Assembly (NCBI RefSeq): GCF_013031245.1
Contig: NZ_WPZL01000020.1
Coordinates: forward strand, 1 to 64,000
Direction of reading: 5' to 3'
DNA: 64,000 nucleotides
From: Ruegeria lacuscaerulensis
GTDB lineage: Bacteria > Pseudomonadota > Alphaproteobacteria > Rhodobacterales > Rhodobacteraceae
Position numbers and translations under genes: made by a program. The notes under the pieces were generated by a model. It made no database searches. It was not told the DNA's origin and saw only the letters and a list, made by a program, of their open reading frames with translations. Of the stretch, positions 17,641 to 25,510 are shown in pieces (the first letter of the stretch is position 1; each line of letters begins with the position of its first letter).

Positions 17641-18843
17641 ATGTTCCGTTTATTCATCGCATTTCTGTTCGCAATTGGTGTCGCGCAAGTCGCCATCGCA
17701 CAAACAACGGATAACGGCTCTGCCGCGCCGGAACGCGCTGAGACCGGCGGCGCGACGACTCTCGAAGACATTCTCGCCCGACAGAGGGGAGAGAAGGTTG
17801 ATAACAGCTATCGCTCGGAAAACACCGGCCAAAGCAACGCCGAAGGGCTGCTGGGCCAATTGGGAACACGCGGTGTGGCGTCTGACAGCGACGTTTATCG
17901 CGCGTTGCGATACGGGTCGGCAGATGTGACCGTTTCGTCCAAGGGGCCTGCTGCAAGCGTCCTCATTCAAGACAGCGGCATGTGGTGGCTGAACTTCCGC
18001 ACAGGTCCCTTGCGCGAGTACGGCACGTATATTCTGGGCGGGATGCTTGTTGTCCTGCTGCTGTTCTTCCTGATCCGCGGAAAGACCAGGATTGACGGCG
18101 AAAAGACAGGTCGCACGGTCACCCGCTTCAACGGCTTCGAACGCTTCGGCCACTGGCTGTTCGCCGGATCCTTTCTGATTCTCGGACTGACAGGTCTGCT
18201 GACGCTCTATGGCCGCGACTTCCTGATTCCAATCTTCGGAAAGGAGGGGTTTGCGACCATCGCCCAAGGTTGCAAATGGCTGCACAACAATCTGGCCTGG
18301 GCTTTCATGCTGGGCCTGATCATCGTTACCGTGAACTGGATCACCCATAACATCCCCAACCGAACCGATCTGAAATGGCTCGTTGCCGGGGGCGGGCTGT
18401 TCACCAAAAACAGCCACCCGCCAGCCAAAAAATTCAACGCGGGCCAAAAGATCATCTTCTGGCTCTGCATTTTGTTGGGCGTTTCGATCAGCCTGTCCGG
18501 TCTGTCGCTGCTGTTCCCGTTTGAAATGCCACTGTTCGCCAAGACGTTCTCAATCGCGAATTCGACCGGCATTCCGCAAATGCTTGGCCTGAACCTGCCG
18601 GTGCAAATGTCCCCGCAGGAAGAAATGCAATACGCGCAGGTCTGGCACGTGATGGTCGCTTATGTGTTTATCGCAATCATCCTGGCCCATATTTATCTGG
18701 GCTCTGTCGGCATGGAAGGCGCCTTTGACGCCATGGGAAGCGGTGAAGTCGAAGAGCAGTGGGCGCGCGAGCATCACTCGCTGTGGCTTGAAGAAGTACA
18801 GGGAAAAGAGGCCGAAAAAGCAACAGCCTCACCTGCTGAATAG
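17641..18843 (+). CDS. fdhC: Formate dehydrogenase cytochrome b subunit gamma
   Basis: A 400-residue membrane subunit. A signal peptide-like start (about 1-20), a soluble periplasmic section with Gln/Arg/Gly-rich sequence (about 20-130), then a transmembrane region of five hydrophobic segments. His-bearing segments (ERFGHWLFAGSF, CKWLHNNLAWAF, VWHVMVAYVF) supply haem b ligands as in the FdhI/FdnI family. GAGG lies five bases before ATG 17641; an upstream in-frame start at 17533 overlaps fdhB and is rejected. It transfers electrons from FdhAB to the quinone pool. The stop adjoins the next start (TAGATG). Confidence 0.92.
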   Translation: MFRLFIAFLFAIGVAQVAIAQTTDNGSAAPERAETGGATTLEDILARQRGEKVDNSYRSENTGQSNAEGLLGQLGTRGVASDSDVYRALRYGSADVTVSSKGPAASVLIQDSGMWWLNFRTGPLREYGTYILGGMLVVLLLFFLIRGKTRIDGEKTGRTVTRFNGFERFGHWLFAGSFLILGLTGLLTLYGRDFLIPIFGKEGFATIAQGCKWLHNNLAWAFMLGLIIVTVNWITHNIPNRTDLKWLVAGGGLFTKNSHPPAKKFNAGQKIIFWLCILLGVSISLSGLSLLFPFEMPLFAKTFSIANSTGIPQMLGLNLPVQMSPQEEMQYAQVWHVMVAYVFIAIILAHIYLGSVGMEGAFDAMGSGEVEEQWAREHHSLWLEEVQGKEAEKATASPAE

Positions 18844-20106
18844 ATGCGCGGGCTGGCTTTTGCTCTGGTCCTGATCCCCCTCCCCGCCCTGGCCGAGTTC
18901 TTTACGCTCAAAGGCCACGGCGGGCCGATCATGGGGATCGCCACGGCGCCGGACGGGCGGATCGCCACAGCCAGCTTCGACAATTCCGTCGGCCTGTGGT
19001 CCGACCAGAAACCGCAATGGCTTGAAGGGCATGAGGCCGCCGTCAACAGCGTCGCGTTCAATGGCACAGCGATCTATTCCGCCGGTGATGATTTCACCTT
19101 GCGCCGTTGGCCGGGTGGTGAAATCGTTGGACGGCACAAGGGCAAGATCGTCGATATCGCGGCTTCCAAGACTCATGTCGCCACGGCCAGTTGGGACGGC
19201 ACGATTGGACTCTGGCCGGAAGACGGTTCAGAACCCAAGGTGCTTGGCCCCACGGGCAGCGGTGTGAACGCGGTGGTGTTCTCACTAGACGGAAAGGAAC
19301 TCTATTCCGCCGGGATCGATGGCGTGCTGCGCCTCTGGGACGTGGCCAGAGGTCAGGAGAAATTGCGCCTGATCGAACACGGGTTTGGCATCAACGAGTT
19401 GGTTCTGAACGCGCAGGACAACTGGATCGCCTACGGCACAGTTGACGGTGTCACCCGCATTCGCGACCTCTCCACGGGGGAAGAACACGATTTTACCCTC
19501 GACCGTCGACCGATCCTTGCGCTGGCGCTCAGCCCGGATCGCAGCATGCTGGCAGTCGGCGATGGTGAAGGCTACATCATGGTGATCGATACGCAGAATT
19601 GGCACGTCGCGCATGACTTCCGTGCGACCTTGCGTGGCCCGGTCTGGGCGCTAGCATTTTCCACAGATGGCCAGAACATCCACGCTGGGGGTATCGACGA
19701 GGCCATGTACAGCTGGCCCATATCTGCCTTGCATGACCCCGAACAGATGGCCGCAGCGGAGCCTAGCTTCCTGAAAAACCCAGAAGAAATGAGCAACGGA
19801 GAGCGCCAATTCGCCCGCAAATGCTCGATCTGTCACAGCCTTACACCTGACGGGAAACGGCGCGCAGGTCCAACCCTGTACGGAGTGTTTGGGCGCAAAG
19901 CAGGAACATTGCCTGGATATTTCTACTCGGACACGCTGCAAGACTCTGATATCATTTGGAATGATGAGACGATAAATGCTCTTTTCGACGAAGGCCCGGA
20001 CCACTACATTCCGGGGACAAAGATGCCAATGCAGCGGATCACGCAGGCCCGGGACCGTGACGACCTGATCACCTTCCTGCGCCGCGCCACGATACCGGAA
20101 AACTGA
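18844..20106 (+). CDS. WD40-repeat protein with C-terminal cytochrome c domain
   Basis: A 420-residue exported protein. A signal peptide (about 1-18) leads into about seven WD40 blades (about 20-300), seen as repeated GHGGPIMGIA, AVNSVAF, LRLWD and ILALALSPD patterns. The last 110 residues are a class I cytochrome c with CSICH at 327-331 and a GTKMPM loop for the Met axial ligand. The ATG directly follows the fdhC stop. A beta-propeller fused to cytochrome c could dock on the formate dehydrogenase and accept or route electrons in the periplasm. The fusion occurs in related fdh loci as far as I recall; its biochemical role is not established. Confidence 0.88.
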   Translation: MRGLAFALVLIPLPALAEFFTLKGHGGPIMGIATAPDGRIATASFDNSVGLWSDQKPQWLEGHEAAVNSVAFNGTAIYSAGDDFTLRRWPGGEIVGRHKGKIVDIAASKTHVATASWDGTIGLWPEDGSEPKVLGPTGSGVNAVVFSLDGKELYSAGIDGVLRLWDVARGQEKLRLIEHGFGINELVLNAQDNWIAYGTVDGVTRIRDLSTGEEHDFTLDRRPILALALSPDRSMLAVGDGEGYIMVIDTQNWHVAHDFRATLRGPVWALAFSTDGQNIHAGGIDEAMYSWPISALHDPEQMAAAEPSFLKNPEEMSNGERQFARKCSICHSLTPDGKRRAGPTLYGVFGRKAGTLPGYFYSDTLQDSDIIWNDETINALFDEGPDHYIPGTKMPMQRITQARDRDDLITFLRRATIPEN

Positions 20107-20119
20107 GCCGGAGGAGAAT

Positions 20120-20245
20120 ATGAAAGCTTTTCTTGCCGCTGTTGCCGCAATGGTCGTGATCACGGTCGCCGCGCCGTATACGTTGGAGCAGATCGGTTTC
20201 AGCGCCGCCGAGGCAGGCGCCGGTTCGGCTGTGCGTCTCGACTGA
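20120..20245 (+). CDS. 41-residue membrane or exported peptide of the fdh operon
   Basis: A short frame encoding 41 residues, starting MKAFLAAVAAMVVITVAAPY. One hydrophobic helix (about 3-19) is followed by an amphipathic Ala/Gly-rich tail. GGAGGAG lies four bases before the ATG, a strong site. It begins 13 bases after the WD40-cytochrome c stop, and its TGA abuts the regulator ATG at 20246. Position, ribosome site and signal-like sequence make it a real gene. It may be a small subunit of the dehydrogenase or an exported peptide; no family known to me. Confidence 0.75.
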   Translation: MKAFLAAVAAMVVITVAAPYTLEQIGFSAAEAGAGSAVRLD

Positions 20246-21118
20246 ATGTCCGAATTCCTGACCACCAAAGAGCTGGCCGACCTGCTGCGCATTGGCGAGC
20301 GGAAGGCCTATGACCTGGCCTCCTCGGGCGAGGTGCCCTGCGTGCGTGCCATGGGCAAACTGCTGTTTCCGCGGGCCGAGGTCATCGCCTGGCTCAATGA
20401 TTCTCGCTCTGGCCCACATGTCGCCGAACCGCCTCTGCCCCCGATCGTGGCGGGCAGCCACGATCCGCTGCTGGACTGGGCGCTACGTGAAAGCGGGTCG
20501 GGTCTGGCGACTTATTACGATGGCTCGTTTGACGGGCTGAAGCGGTTCAAAGATCGCAGTGCGCAGGCCGCCGCGCTGCATATCCACGAAGACAAGGGTT
20601 TTAACGTCCAGACCCTTCGCGACACTTTAGGCGAAGCCCCAGTTGTTCTCTATGAAATCGCGCAAAGGCAGCGTGGACTTTTGTTGGCACCCGGGACCTC
20701 CGGAATTACCGGCTTTGCAGACCTGAAAGGGCGGCGGGTTATCCTGCGCCAGGACAGTGCCGCCAGCCAACGGCTATTCGACACTCAACTCGAGGCCCAT
20801 GGTCTGACGCGCAACGATCTGGACGCCCTGCCCGCCTGTGCCCGTACCGAAGAAGAGCTGGCCATCTCTCTGCATGACAGCAAAGCCGAAGCAGGGTTCG
20901 GACTGGGCGCTCTGGCCGGGCTTTACAATTTGGGTTTTGCCCCGACCCATTCCGAGCGGCTGGATCTGGCCATATGGCGGCGTGCCTATTTCGATGATCC
21001 GATGCTCAAACTGCTCGGTTTCCTGCAATCCGGGCGCTTTACCACCCGCGCCGCTGAGTTTGGCGGCTATGATCTGTCCGGTCTTGGTACCATCCACTAT
21101 AACGGTGCCAGCGGCTAA
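20246..21118 (+). CDS. HTH plus periplasmic-binding-protein-like regulator
   Basis: A 290-residue cytoplasmic protein. An N-terminal excisionase-type helix-turn-helix (LTTKELADLLRIGERKAYDLA, about 4-24, with a wing to residue 50) is fused to a PBP-like domain (about 70-285) of the kind found in one-component molybdate/tungstate regulators. The ATG follows the TGA of the 41-residue gene without gap, so it is coupled to the fdh operon. Likely role: control of fdh or tup genes in response to an oxyanion or related ligand. Ligand identity is inferred from domain type and location. Confidence 0.85.
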   Translation: MSEFLTTKELADLLRIGERKAYDLASSGEVPCVRAMGKLLFPRAEVIAWLNDSRSGPHVAEPPLPPIVAGSHDPLLDWALRESGSGLATYYDGSFDGLKRFKDRSAQAAALHIHEDKGFNVQTLRDTLGEAPVVLYEIAQRQRGLLLAPGTSGITGFADLKGRRVILRQDSAASQRLFDTQLEAHGLTRNDLDALPACARTEEELAISLHDSKAEAGFGLGALAGLYNLGFAPTHSERLDLAIWRRAYFDDPMLKLLGFLQSGRFTTRAAEFGGYDLSGLGTIHYNGASG

Positions 21119-21134
21119 CTTTGGCCCGAAACCC

Positions 21135-21184
21135 CTTCATCTTTTCAAAAATACTCTCGCCGAAGGCATTGGCCGCAGGCCAAT
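21135..21184. repeat. Intergenic Roseobacter-type 3'-end motif with hairpin
   Basis: Between the convergent regulator and tupA lie CTTCATCTTTTC, AAAAATACTC and CGCCGAAGGC, followed by a perfect ATTGGCC-GCA-GGCCAAT hairpin (21168-21184). From memory, a close motif (CTTCATCTTTCCAAAAATACTC with CGCCGGAGGC) is repeated at many gene ends in Rhodobacteraceae. Only this copy is seen here. On the minus strand it reads as a hairpin followed at a distance by TATTTTTG, so it may end the tup transcript. Confidence 0.5.
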
Positions 21185-22000
21185 TCAATCCGCGTTCGGA
21201 AAAAAAAGCTGCTCGCCATCCAGTTTGTAGGACGCAATTGCGGCCTGTCCGTCCGGTCCGGTCAGCCATTCGATGAATCGCTGGCCAGCAGCCGCCCGCA
21301 CGCGTGGATGTTTAGCCGGGTTCACAAGGATCACCCCATACTGATTGTACAAGCGCGGATCTCCCTCAACCAGAACCTCAAGGTTTCCCTTGTTGCCAAA
21401 GGACTGCCACGTCCCCCGATCCGTCAGTGCATAAGCCTCCATCCCACTGGCTACATTCAGCGTCGCCCCCATGCCCGAGCCGGTTTCACGATACCACTTG
21501 CCCGACGCATCGGTTGGATCAACACCCGATGCATCCCAGTGCCGCATCTCGGCCTTGTGCGTTCCGCTGTCATCCCCGCGCGAAGCAAAAGGGGCTTCGG
21601 CCTCGGACACAGCCGTCAGGGCGGCCACGATGTCCATTTCGCCTTTCACATTGGCCGGATCCGATTTCGGCCCGACAAGGATGAAATCGTTGTACATAAC
21701 GTCCAACCGCTCGACGCCCCAACCATCGGCGACGAACTGTTCCTCGGCGGGTTTGGCGTGAACCAGCAGCACATCACCATCGCCATTGATCGCGTTCCGG
21801 ATCGCCTGCCCGGTGCCCACAGCAACCACACGTACGTCGATCCCGGTTTCGGCTTCAAATCCCGGAAGTATGTAATCCAACAGGCCCGAATTCTGAGTCG
21901 ACGTCGTGGATTGCACAACGATAAAAGGTGATTCAGCAGATAAAGGACCCGCAAAAAAGCCAAGTGAAACCAATGCTGCCCGAATGAAATTCCGGATCAT
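21185..22000 (-). CDS. tupA: Tungstate ABC transporter substrate-binding protein
   Basis: A 271-residue periplasmic binding protein with a signal peptide (about 1-22). The STTSTQNSGLL region near residues 31-41 carries the TTTS-type oxyanion-binding motif of TupA proteins, and the GDDSGTH segment is also conserved. GGAGA lies six bases before the ATG. It captures tungstate in the periplasm for TupBC encoded just upstream. Linked to the formate dehydrogenase operon on the other strand, it points to a tungsten cofactor. Molybdate or another oxyanion is less likely but possible. Confidence 0.9.
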   Translation of the reverse strand: MIRNFIRAALVSLGFFAGPLSAESPFIVVQSTTSTQNSGLLDYILPGFEAETGIDVRVVAVGTGQAIRNAINGDGDVLLVHAKPAEEQFVADGWGVERLDVMYNDFILVGPKSDPANVKGEMDIVAALTAVSEAEAPFASRGDDSGTHKAEMRHWDASGVDPTDASGKWYRETGSGMGATLNVASGMEAYALTDRGTWQSFGNKGNLEVLVEGDPRLYNQYGVILVNPAKHPRVRAAAGQRFIEWLTGPDGQAAIASYKLDGEQLFFPNAD

Positions 22001-22020
22001 TCAGATCTCCATTCTTATTA

Positions 22021-22755
22021 TTATGTTACCAGTCCACCCGCCAGATAGCGGCGCGAAGCTTCGTTTTCGGGGGCTTCCAGTACCTGCATAGCGGCCCCAT
22101 GTTCCACCACCTGGCCACCCTGCATCATGACGATATCGGCGGCCAACCGCCGGGCCTGACCGATGTCATGTGTCACCATGACAATCCGCACGCCCCGGGT
22201 TGAAGCACGTAGGATCATTCGCTCGATAATCTGCGTTGCACTGGGGTCCAATGCGCTGGTCGGTTCGTCCAGAAACAATGTCTCCGGGTTCAGCGCCAAA
22301 GCGCGAAGAATGGCCAGCCGCTGCGCCTCACCACCTGATAGAGACCGTGCCGATTGCCGGGCTTTGCCTTCCAGACCGCCTTCGGACAGAAGTTCCTCGA
22401 TCCGTGTCCGGCGAGCACTTCGGTGAACGCCTTGCCGTTTGAGTACAAAGTCCAGATTGGCCGCAACCGACCGGCGCAGCAATACGGGCTGCTGAAACAC
22501 CATCGCCTGCCGCGCCTTGTGGTCGGCATTCAGGATCGCGCTGCCCTGCCTGACCAGACCCCTGTCTGGCACGATCAGGCCGTGCAGACAGCGCAGAAGC
22601 ATGCTCTTGCCCGAACCATTTGGTCCCAGGATCAGGGTCGGGCCCGGCCCGTCCAAACACAGATGCGATACATCCAACAGCAACTTGCCGTTGCGCGAAA
22701 TCTGAATTCCGTCAACCGACAGACAACTCGCCATGTCTGGAACCAGATCACGCAT
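22021..22755 (-). CDS. tupC: Tungstate ABC transporter ATP-binding protein
   Basis: A 244-residue ABC ATPase. Walker A is GPNGSGKS (about 43-50), the signature LSGGEAQR, Walker B LFLDEPTSAL, and the H-loop MVTHD are all intact. It overlaps the permease gene by eight bases and is 20 bases from tupA. It powers tungstate import with TupB and TupA. The C-terminus lacks an extra regulatory TOBE domain. A later in-frame ATG eight residues in is an alternative start. Confidence 0.9.
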   Translation of the reverse strand: MRDLVPDMASCLSVDGIQISRNGKLLLDVSHLCLDGPGPTLILGPNGSGKSMLLRCLHGLIVPDRGLVRQGSAILNADHKARQAMVFQQPVLLRRSVAANLDFVLKRQGVHRSARRTRIEELLSEGGLEGKARQSARSLSGGEAQRLAILRALALNPETLFLDEPTSALDPSATQIIERMILRASTRGVRIVMVTHDIGQARRLAADIVMMQGGQVVEHGAAMQVLEAPENEASRRYLAGGLVT

Positions 22756-23461
22756 GACGCAGCCCTTCCCGCTCGGCCCGCAGGCTGAGCGTACTGACCA
22801 TGGCGTTCACGGCCACCGCGATCCCGATCAAGATCGCCCCCAGCGCCAGAGCCATCGCCAGATTGCCCTTGGACGTTTCCAAAGCGATAGTTGTCGTCAT
22901 CACCCGCGTCACATGGTTGATATTGCCACCGACGATGATGACCGCCCCGACCTCGGCAATGGCACGGCCAAACCCGGCCAGAAGCGCGGTCACCAGCGCC
23001 AGCCGCGCATCCCACAATAGCACCGGGACCGAGGCCAGCCGGGAAACTCCCAACGACCGGAGCTGTTCCGAATACTCCTCGGCCAGCATCTCGACCACTT
23101 GCCGGGTCAAAGCCGACACAATCGGAGTTACCAGCACCACCTGCGCAATGATCATCGCGGTTGGCGTATAGAGCAGCTCAAGAACGCCCAAAGGCCCAGA
23201 CCGTGACAGCATCAGATAGACCAGAAGACCAACGACAACCGGAGGAAGCCCCATCAATGCGTTCATCAGAACGATCATCACCCGCCGTCCGGGAAAACGT
23301 GCAACCGCCAGGGCGGCTCCGACAGGCATGCCAATAAGTGCAGCAATCATCACCGCAAAAACAGAAACCTTCAGTGACAACAGCACAATCGCCCACAGCT
23401 CTGCATCCCCGTTCAGGATCAAAGAAATTGCGGAGTGGAATTCTGCTGCAAATCCCTGCAT
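22748..23461 (-). CDS. tupB: Tungstate ABC transporter permease
   Basis: A 237-residue inner-membrane permease with about five hydrophobic segments and an EEYSEQLRSLGVSR cytoplasmic loop corresponding to the EAA motif. I place the start at ATG 23461, preceded by GGAAG; a TTG at 23479 would add six residues. It is the first gene of the tupBCA unit. Candidate control site: GGAAT-N8-ATTCC at 23510-23527 upstream. Function follows from its position with TupC and TupA. Confidence 0.88.
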   Translation of the reverse strand: MQGFAAEFHSAISLILNGDAELWAIVLLSLKVSVFAVMIAALIGMPVGAALAVARFPGRRVMIVLMNALMGLPPVVVGLLVYLMLSRSGPLGVLELLYTPTAMIIAQVVLVTPIVSALTRQVVEMLAEEYSEQLRSLGVSRLASVPVLLWDARLALVTALLAGFGRAIAEVGAVIIVGGNINHVTRVMTTTIALETSKGNLAMALALGAILIGIAVAVNAMVSTLSLRAEREGLRHA

Positions 23462-23509
23462 ATTCTTCCAAACACCCAATAATTCGTAGGAAATGCGCTC
23501 ATTTTCAAA

Positions 23510-23527
23510 GGAATACTAGCCCATTCC
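23510..23527. promoter_or_regulatory. Inverted repeat upstream of tupB
   Basis: GGAAT-N8-ATTCC lies 49 bases upstream of the tupB ATG. On the minus strand it follows a TTGACG that could serve as a -35 element (23530-23535), so it would overlap the promoter. This position suits repression by a tungstate-sensing regulator. No consensus is known to me for this exact motif. Confidence 0.35.
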
Positions 23528-23563
23528 ACCGTCAAGTACAGACACGTTTCCGACATATGAAAT

Positions 23564-23590
23564 GAGAAACGCGGCCCCGGTTGGGACCGC
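23564..23590 (-). terminator. Terminator after the pyrimidine-cluster ABC operon
   Basis: On the minus strand an eight-pair stem, GCGGTCCC and GGGGCCGC with one G-U pair around AACC, is followed by GTTTCTC. It lies 25 bases after the stop of the substrate-binding protein gene and before tupB. It should end the long catabolic transcript that begins at the amidohydrolase. Confidence 0.65.
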
Positions 23591-23615
23591 GCAGCTTCGC
23601 ATCGATTGAAACGGT

Positions 23616-24605
23616 TTAATTCAGGGCCGCATCGGTGATTTGATGGGTCCAGGCGCCCTCGGGCTGTTTGGTGATTACCGGATCAGAACCACCTGCCAGC
23701 AGAGTGCCCACAGTGCGATCGAAATCCGCCGGGTCCAGCGCGCCGTTCGAACCGGCCGTGAGCTTGGCGATCTCGCCCATCATGCGCTTTTGGTGCTCTT
23801 CGGTCTGGGCACCGGTCGCATCGTTCTCAAGCACGATATCGGCCGCCTCATCCGGGTGTTCTTCGGCGTATTTCCAGCCTTTCATCGAAGCGCGGACGAA
23901 CCGCTCCATCTTGTCGGTGAACGCTGCATCGCTGAGGTTTTCTTCCAGTACGTACAGGCCGTCTTCCAGCGTGGCGACGCCCTGATCTTCGTATTTGAAC
24001 GTCACCAGCTCATCCGGGCTGACGCCTGCATCGATAACCTGCCAATACTCATTGTAGGTCATGGTGCTGATGCAATCAGCCTGACGTTGCAGCAGCGGAT
24101 CAACGTTAAAGCCTTGCTTCAACACTTCGACTCCGTTGTCACTTTTGCCTCCGGTGTCGATGCCCAACTGGCTCATCCAACTCATGAACGGGAATTCGTT
24201 ACCGAAGAACCAGACGCCCAGAGTGCGGTTCTTGAGGTCCTCGGGCGAAGTAATTCCCGCGTCCTTCCAGCAGGTCAGCATCATGCCTGAGCTTTTGAAC
24301 GGCTGCGCAATATTGACCAGCGGCAGCCCCTTTTCCCGCGCAGCCAGCGCCGCCGGCATCCATTCCACCGTCACGTCAGCACCACCGCCCGCGATCACCT
24401 GCGTCGGGGCAATATCAGGGCCGCCGGGCAGAATGGTGACATCCAGCCCTTCTTCTTCATAGAACCCTTTTTCCTTGGCAACATAATAGCCCGCAAACTG
24501 CGCCTGCGTGACCCACTTCAACTGCAATGTCACTTCATCCGCCGCAAGGGCCGCGCTGGCTGCCAGGCCAAAGGCGGCGACCGCCCCGCTGAGTAGCTTA
24601 TTCAT
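23616..24605 (-). CDS. ABC transporter substrate-binding protein (NMT1/THI5-like)
   Basis: A 329-residue periplasmic protein with a signal peptide (about 1-22). The pattern VTLQLKWVTQAQFAGYYVAKEKGFYEEEGL is cut here into QLKWVTQAQFAGYYVA and EKGFYEEEGL; it is the standard start of the NMT1/THI5 family that binds pyrimidines and related compounds. Start 24605 has GGAG eight bases upstream; ATG 24611 is two codons earlier with poor spacing. It is the last gene of the catabolic operon with two permeases and an ATPase. Substrate is probably a pyrimidine base or a degradation intermediate. Confidence 0.86.
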   Translation of the reverse strand: MNKLLSGAVAAFGLAASAALAADEVTLQLKWVTQAQFAGYYVAKEKGFYEEEGLDVTILPGGPDIAPTQVIAGGGADVTVEWMPAALAAREKGLPLVNIAQPFKSSGMMLTCWKDAGITSPEDLKNRTLGVWFFGNEFPFMSWMSQLGIDTGGKSDNGVEVLKQGFNVDPLLQRQADCISTMTYNEYWQVIDAGVSPDELVTFKYEDQGVATLEDGLYVLEENLSDAAFTDKMERFVRASMKGWKYAEEHPDEAADIVLENDATGAQTEEHQKRMMGEIAKLTAGSNGALDPADFDRTVGTLLAGGSDPVITKQPEGAWTHQITDAALN

Positions 24606-24632
24606 CTTCATGTCTCCTAGTTGCTGTTAGTG

Positions 24633-24647
24633 CCCCTTTTTTCGGGG
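24633..24647 (-). terminator. Short intra-operon hairpin before the binding-protein gene
   Basis: CCCC and GGGG flank a seven-base A-rich loop (minus strand CCCCGAAAAAAGGGG) between the permease stop and the binding-protein start. The stem has four pairs and no T-run, so it is a weak attenuator or processing site at best. It may help set a different protein level for the binding protein. Confidence 0.35.
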
Positions 24648-24664
24648 TCTGTTGAATTCATTAC

Positions 24665-25510
24665 TTATCCGCGTTGCGACGGGTGCCAGAAGGTCACCGC
24701 TTTTTCGATCATGGCCACCAGCCCGTAAAACGCCGTTCCGGCCAGAGCGGCCACGACGATCTCGGCCCAGACCATATCCAGCGACAATTGTCCGACACTG
24801 GTCGAGATTCGAAAGCCCATGCCCAGGGTTGGTGAGCCAAAGAACTCGGCCACGATAGCGCCGATCAGCGCCAGAGTGGTAGAAATCTTTAGCCCGTTGA
24901 AAATGAAGGGCATCGCGGCAGGCAGGCGCAGCTTCAGGAAGCTCTGCCAATAGGTTGCCGCATAGGTTTCCATCAGGTCACGTTGCATGGCCGTCGCCTC
25001 GCGCAGACCAGCCACGGTGTTCACCAGCATCGGAAAGAACACCATCACCACGACTACGGCCGCCTTGGAGTGCCAGTCGAACCCGAACCACATCACCAGA
25101 ATGGGTGCGGTCCCCACAATGGGCAGAGCCGCCACGAAATTCCCAACTGGCAGCAACCCGAGGCGCAGGAAATCCCATCGATCTACGGCAATAGCCATCA
25201 GGAAAGCCGAACCGCAACCGATGACATAGCCGCTCAGAGCGCCCTTGATAATCGTCTGTACAAAATCCAACCAGAGCGTTGGCAGGCTGTCCCAGAAGCG
25301 GTCCCAGATGACAGACGGAGCTGGCAGGATGACCAGAGGCACCTCGAGGCCGCGTACAACCAGTTCCCAGATGCAAATAACCGTCAATCCAAAGATCAGC
25401 GGTGCCAGAAACCGGACCATTCGTGTGTCGGAATAGGGCCCGCTGGCCAGACGGCCGTTCAACCACCAGCCCAACAGCCAGACACCGATTGCGCCAAGAA
25501 CAGGTATCAT
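24665..25510 (-). CDS. ABC transporter permease 2 of the pyrimidine cluster
   Basis: A 281-residue inner-membrane protein with about six or seven hydrophobic segments of the SsuC/TauC-type permease family. The EAA loop lies around METYAATYWQSFLKLRLPAA. The ATG overlaps the stop of the preceding permease gene by four bases (ATGA), so both are made together. It forms the membrane channel with the other permease. The import substrate is probably a pyrimidine-related compound, given the linked reductive pathway genes. Confidence 0.88.
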   Translation of the reverse strand: MIPVLGAIGVWLLGWWLNGRLASGPYSDTRMVRFLAPLIFGLTVICIWELVVRGLEVPLVILPAPSVIWDRFWDSLPTLWLDFVQTIIKGALSGYVIGCGSAFLMAIAVDRWDFLRLGLLPVGNFVAALPIVGTAPILVMWFGFDWHSKAAVVVVMVFFPMLVNTVAGLREATAMQRDLMETYAATYWQSFLKLRLPAAMPFIFNGLKISTTLALIGAIVAEFFGSPTLGMGFRISTSVGQLSLDMVWAEIVVAALAGTAFYGLVAMIEKAVTFWHPSQRG

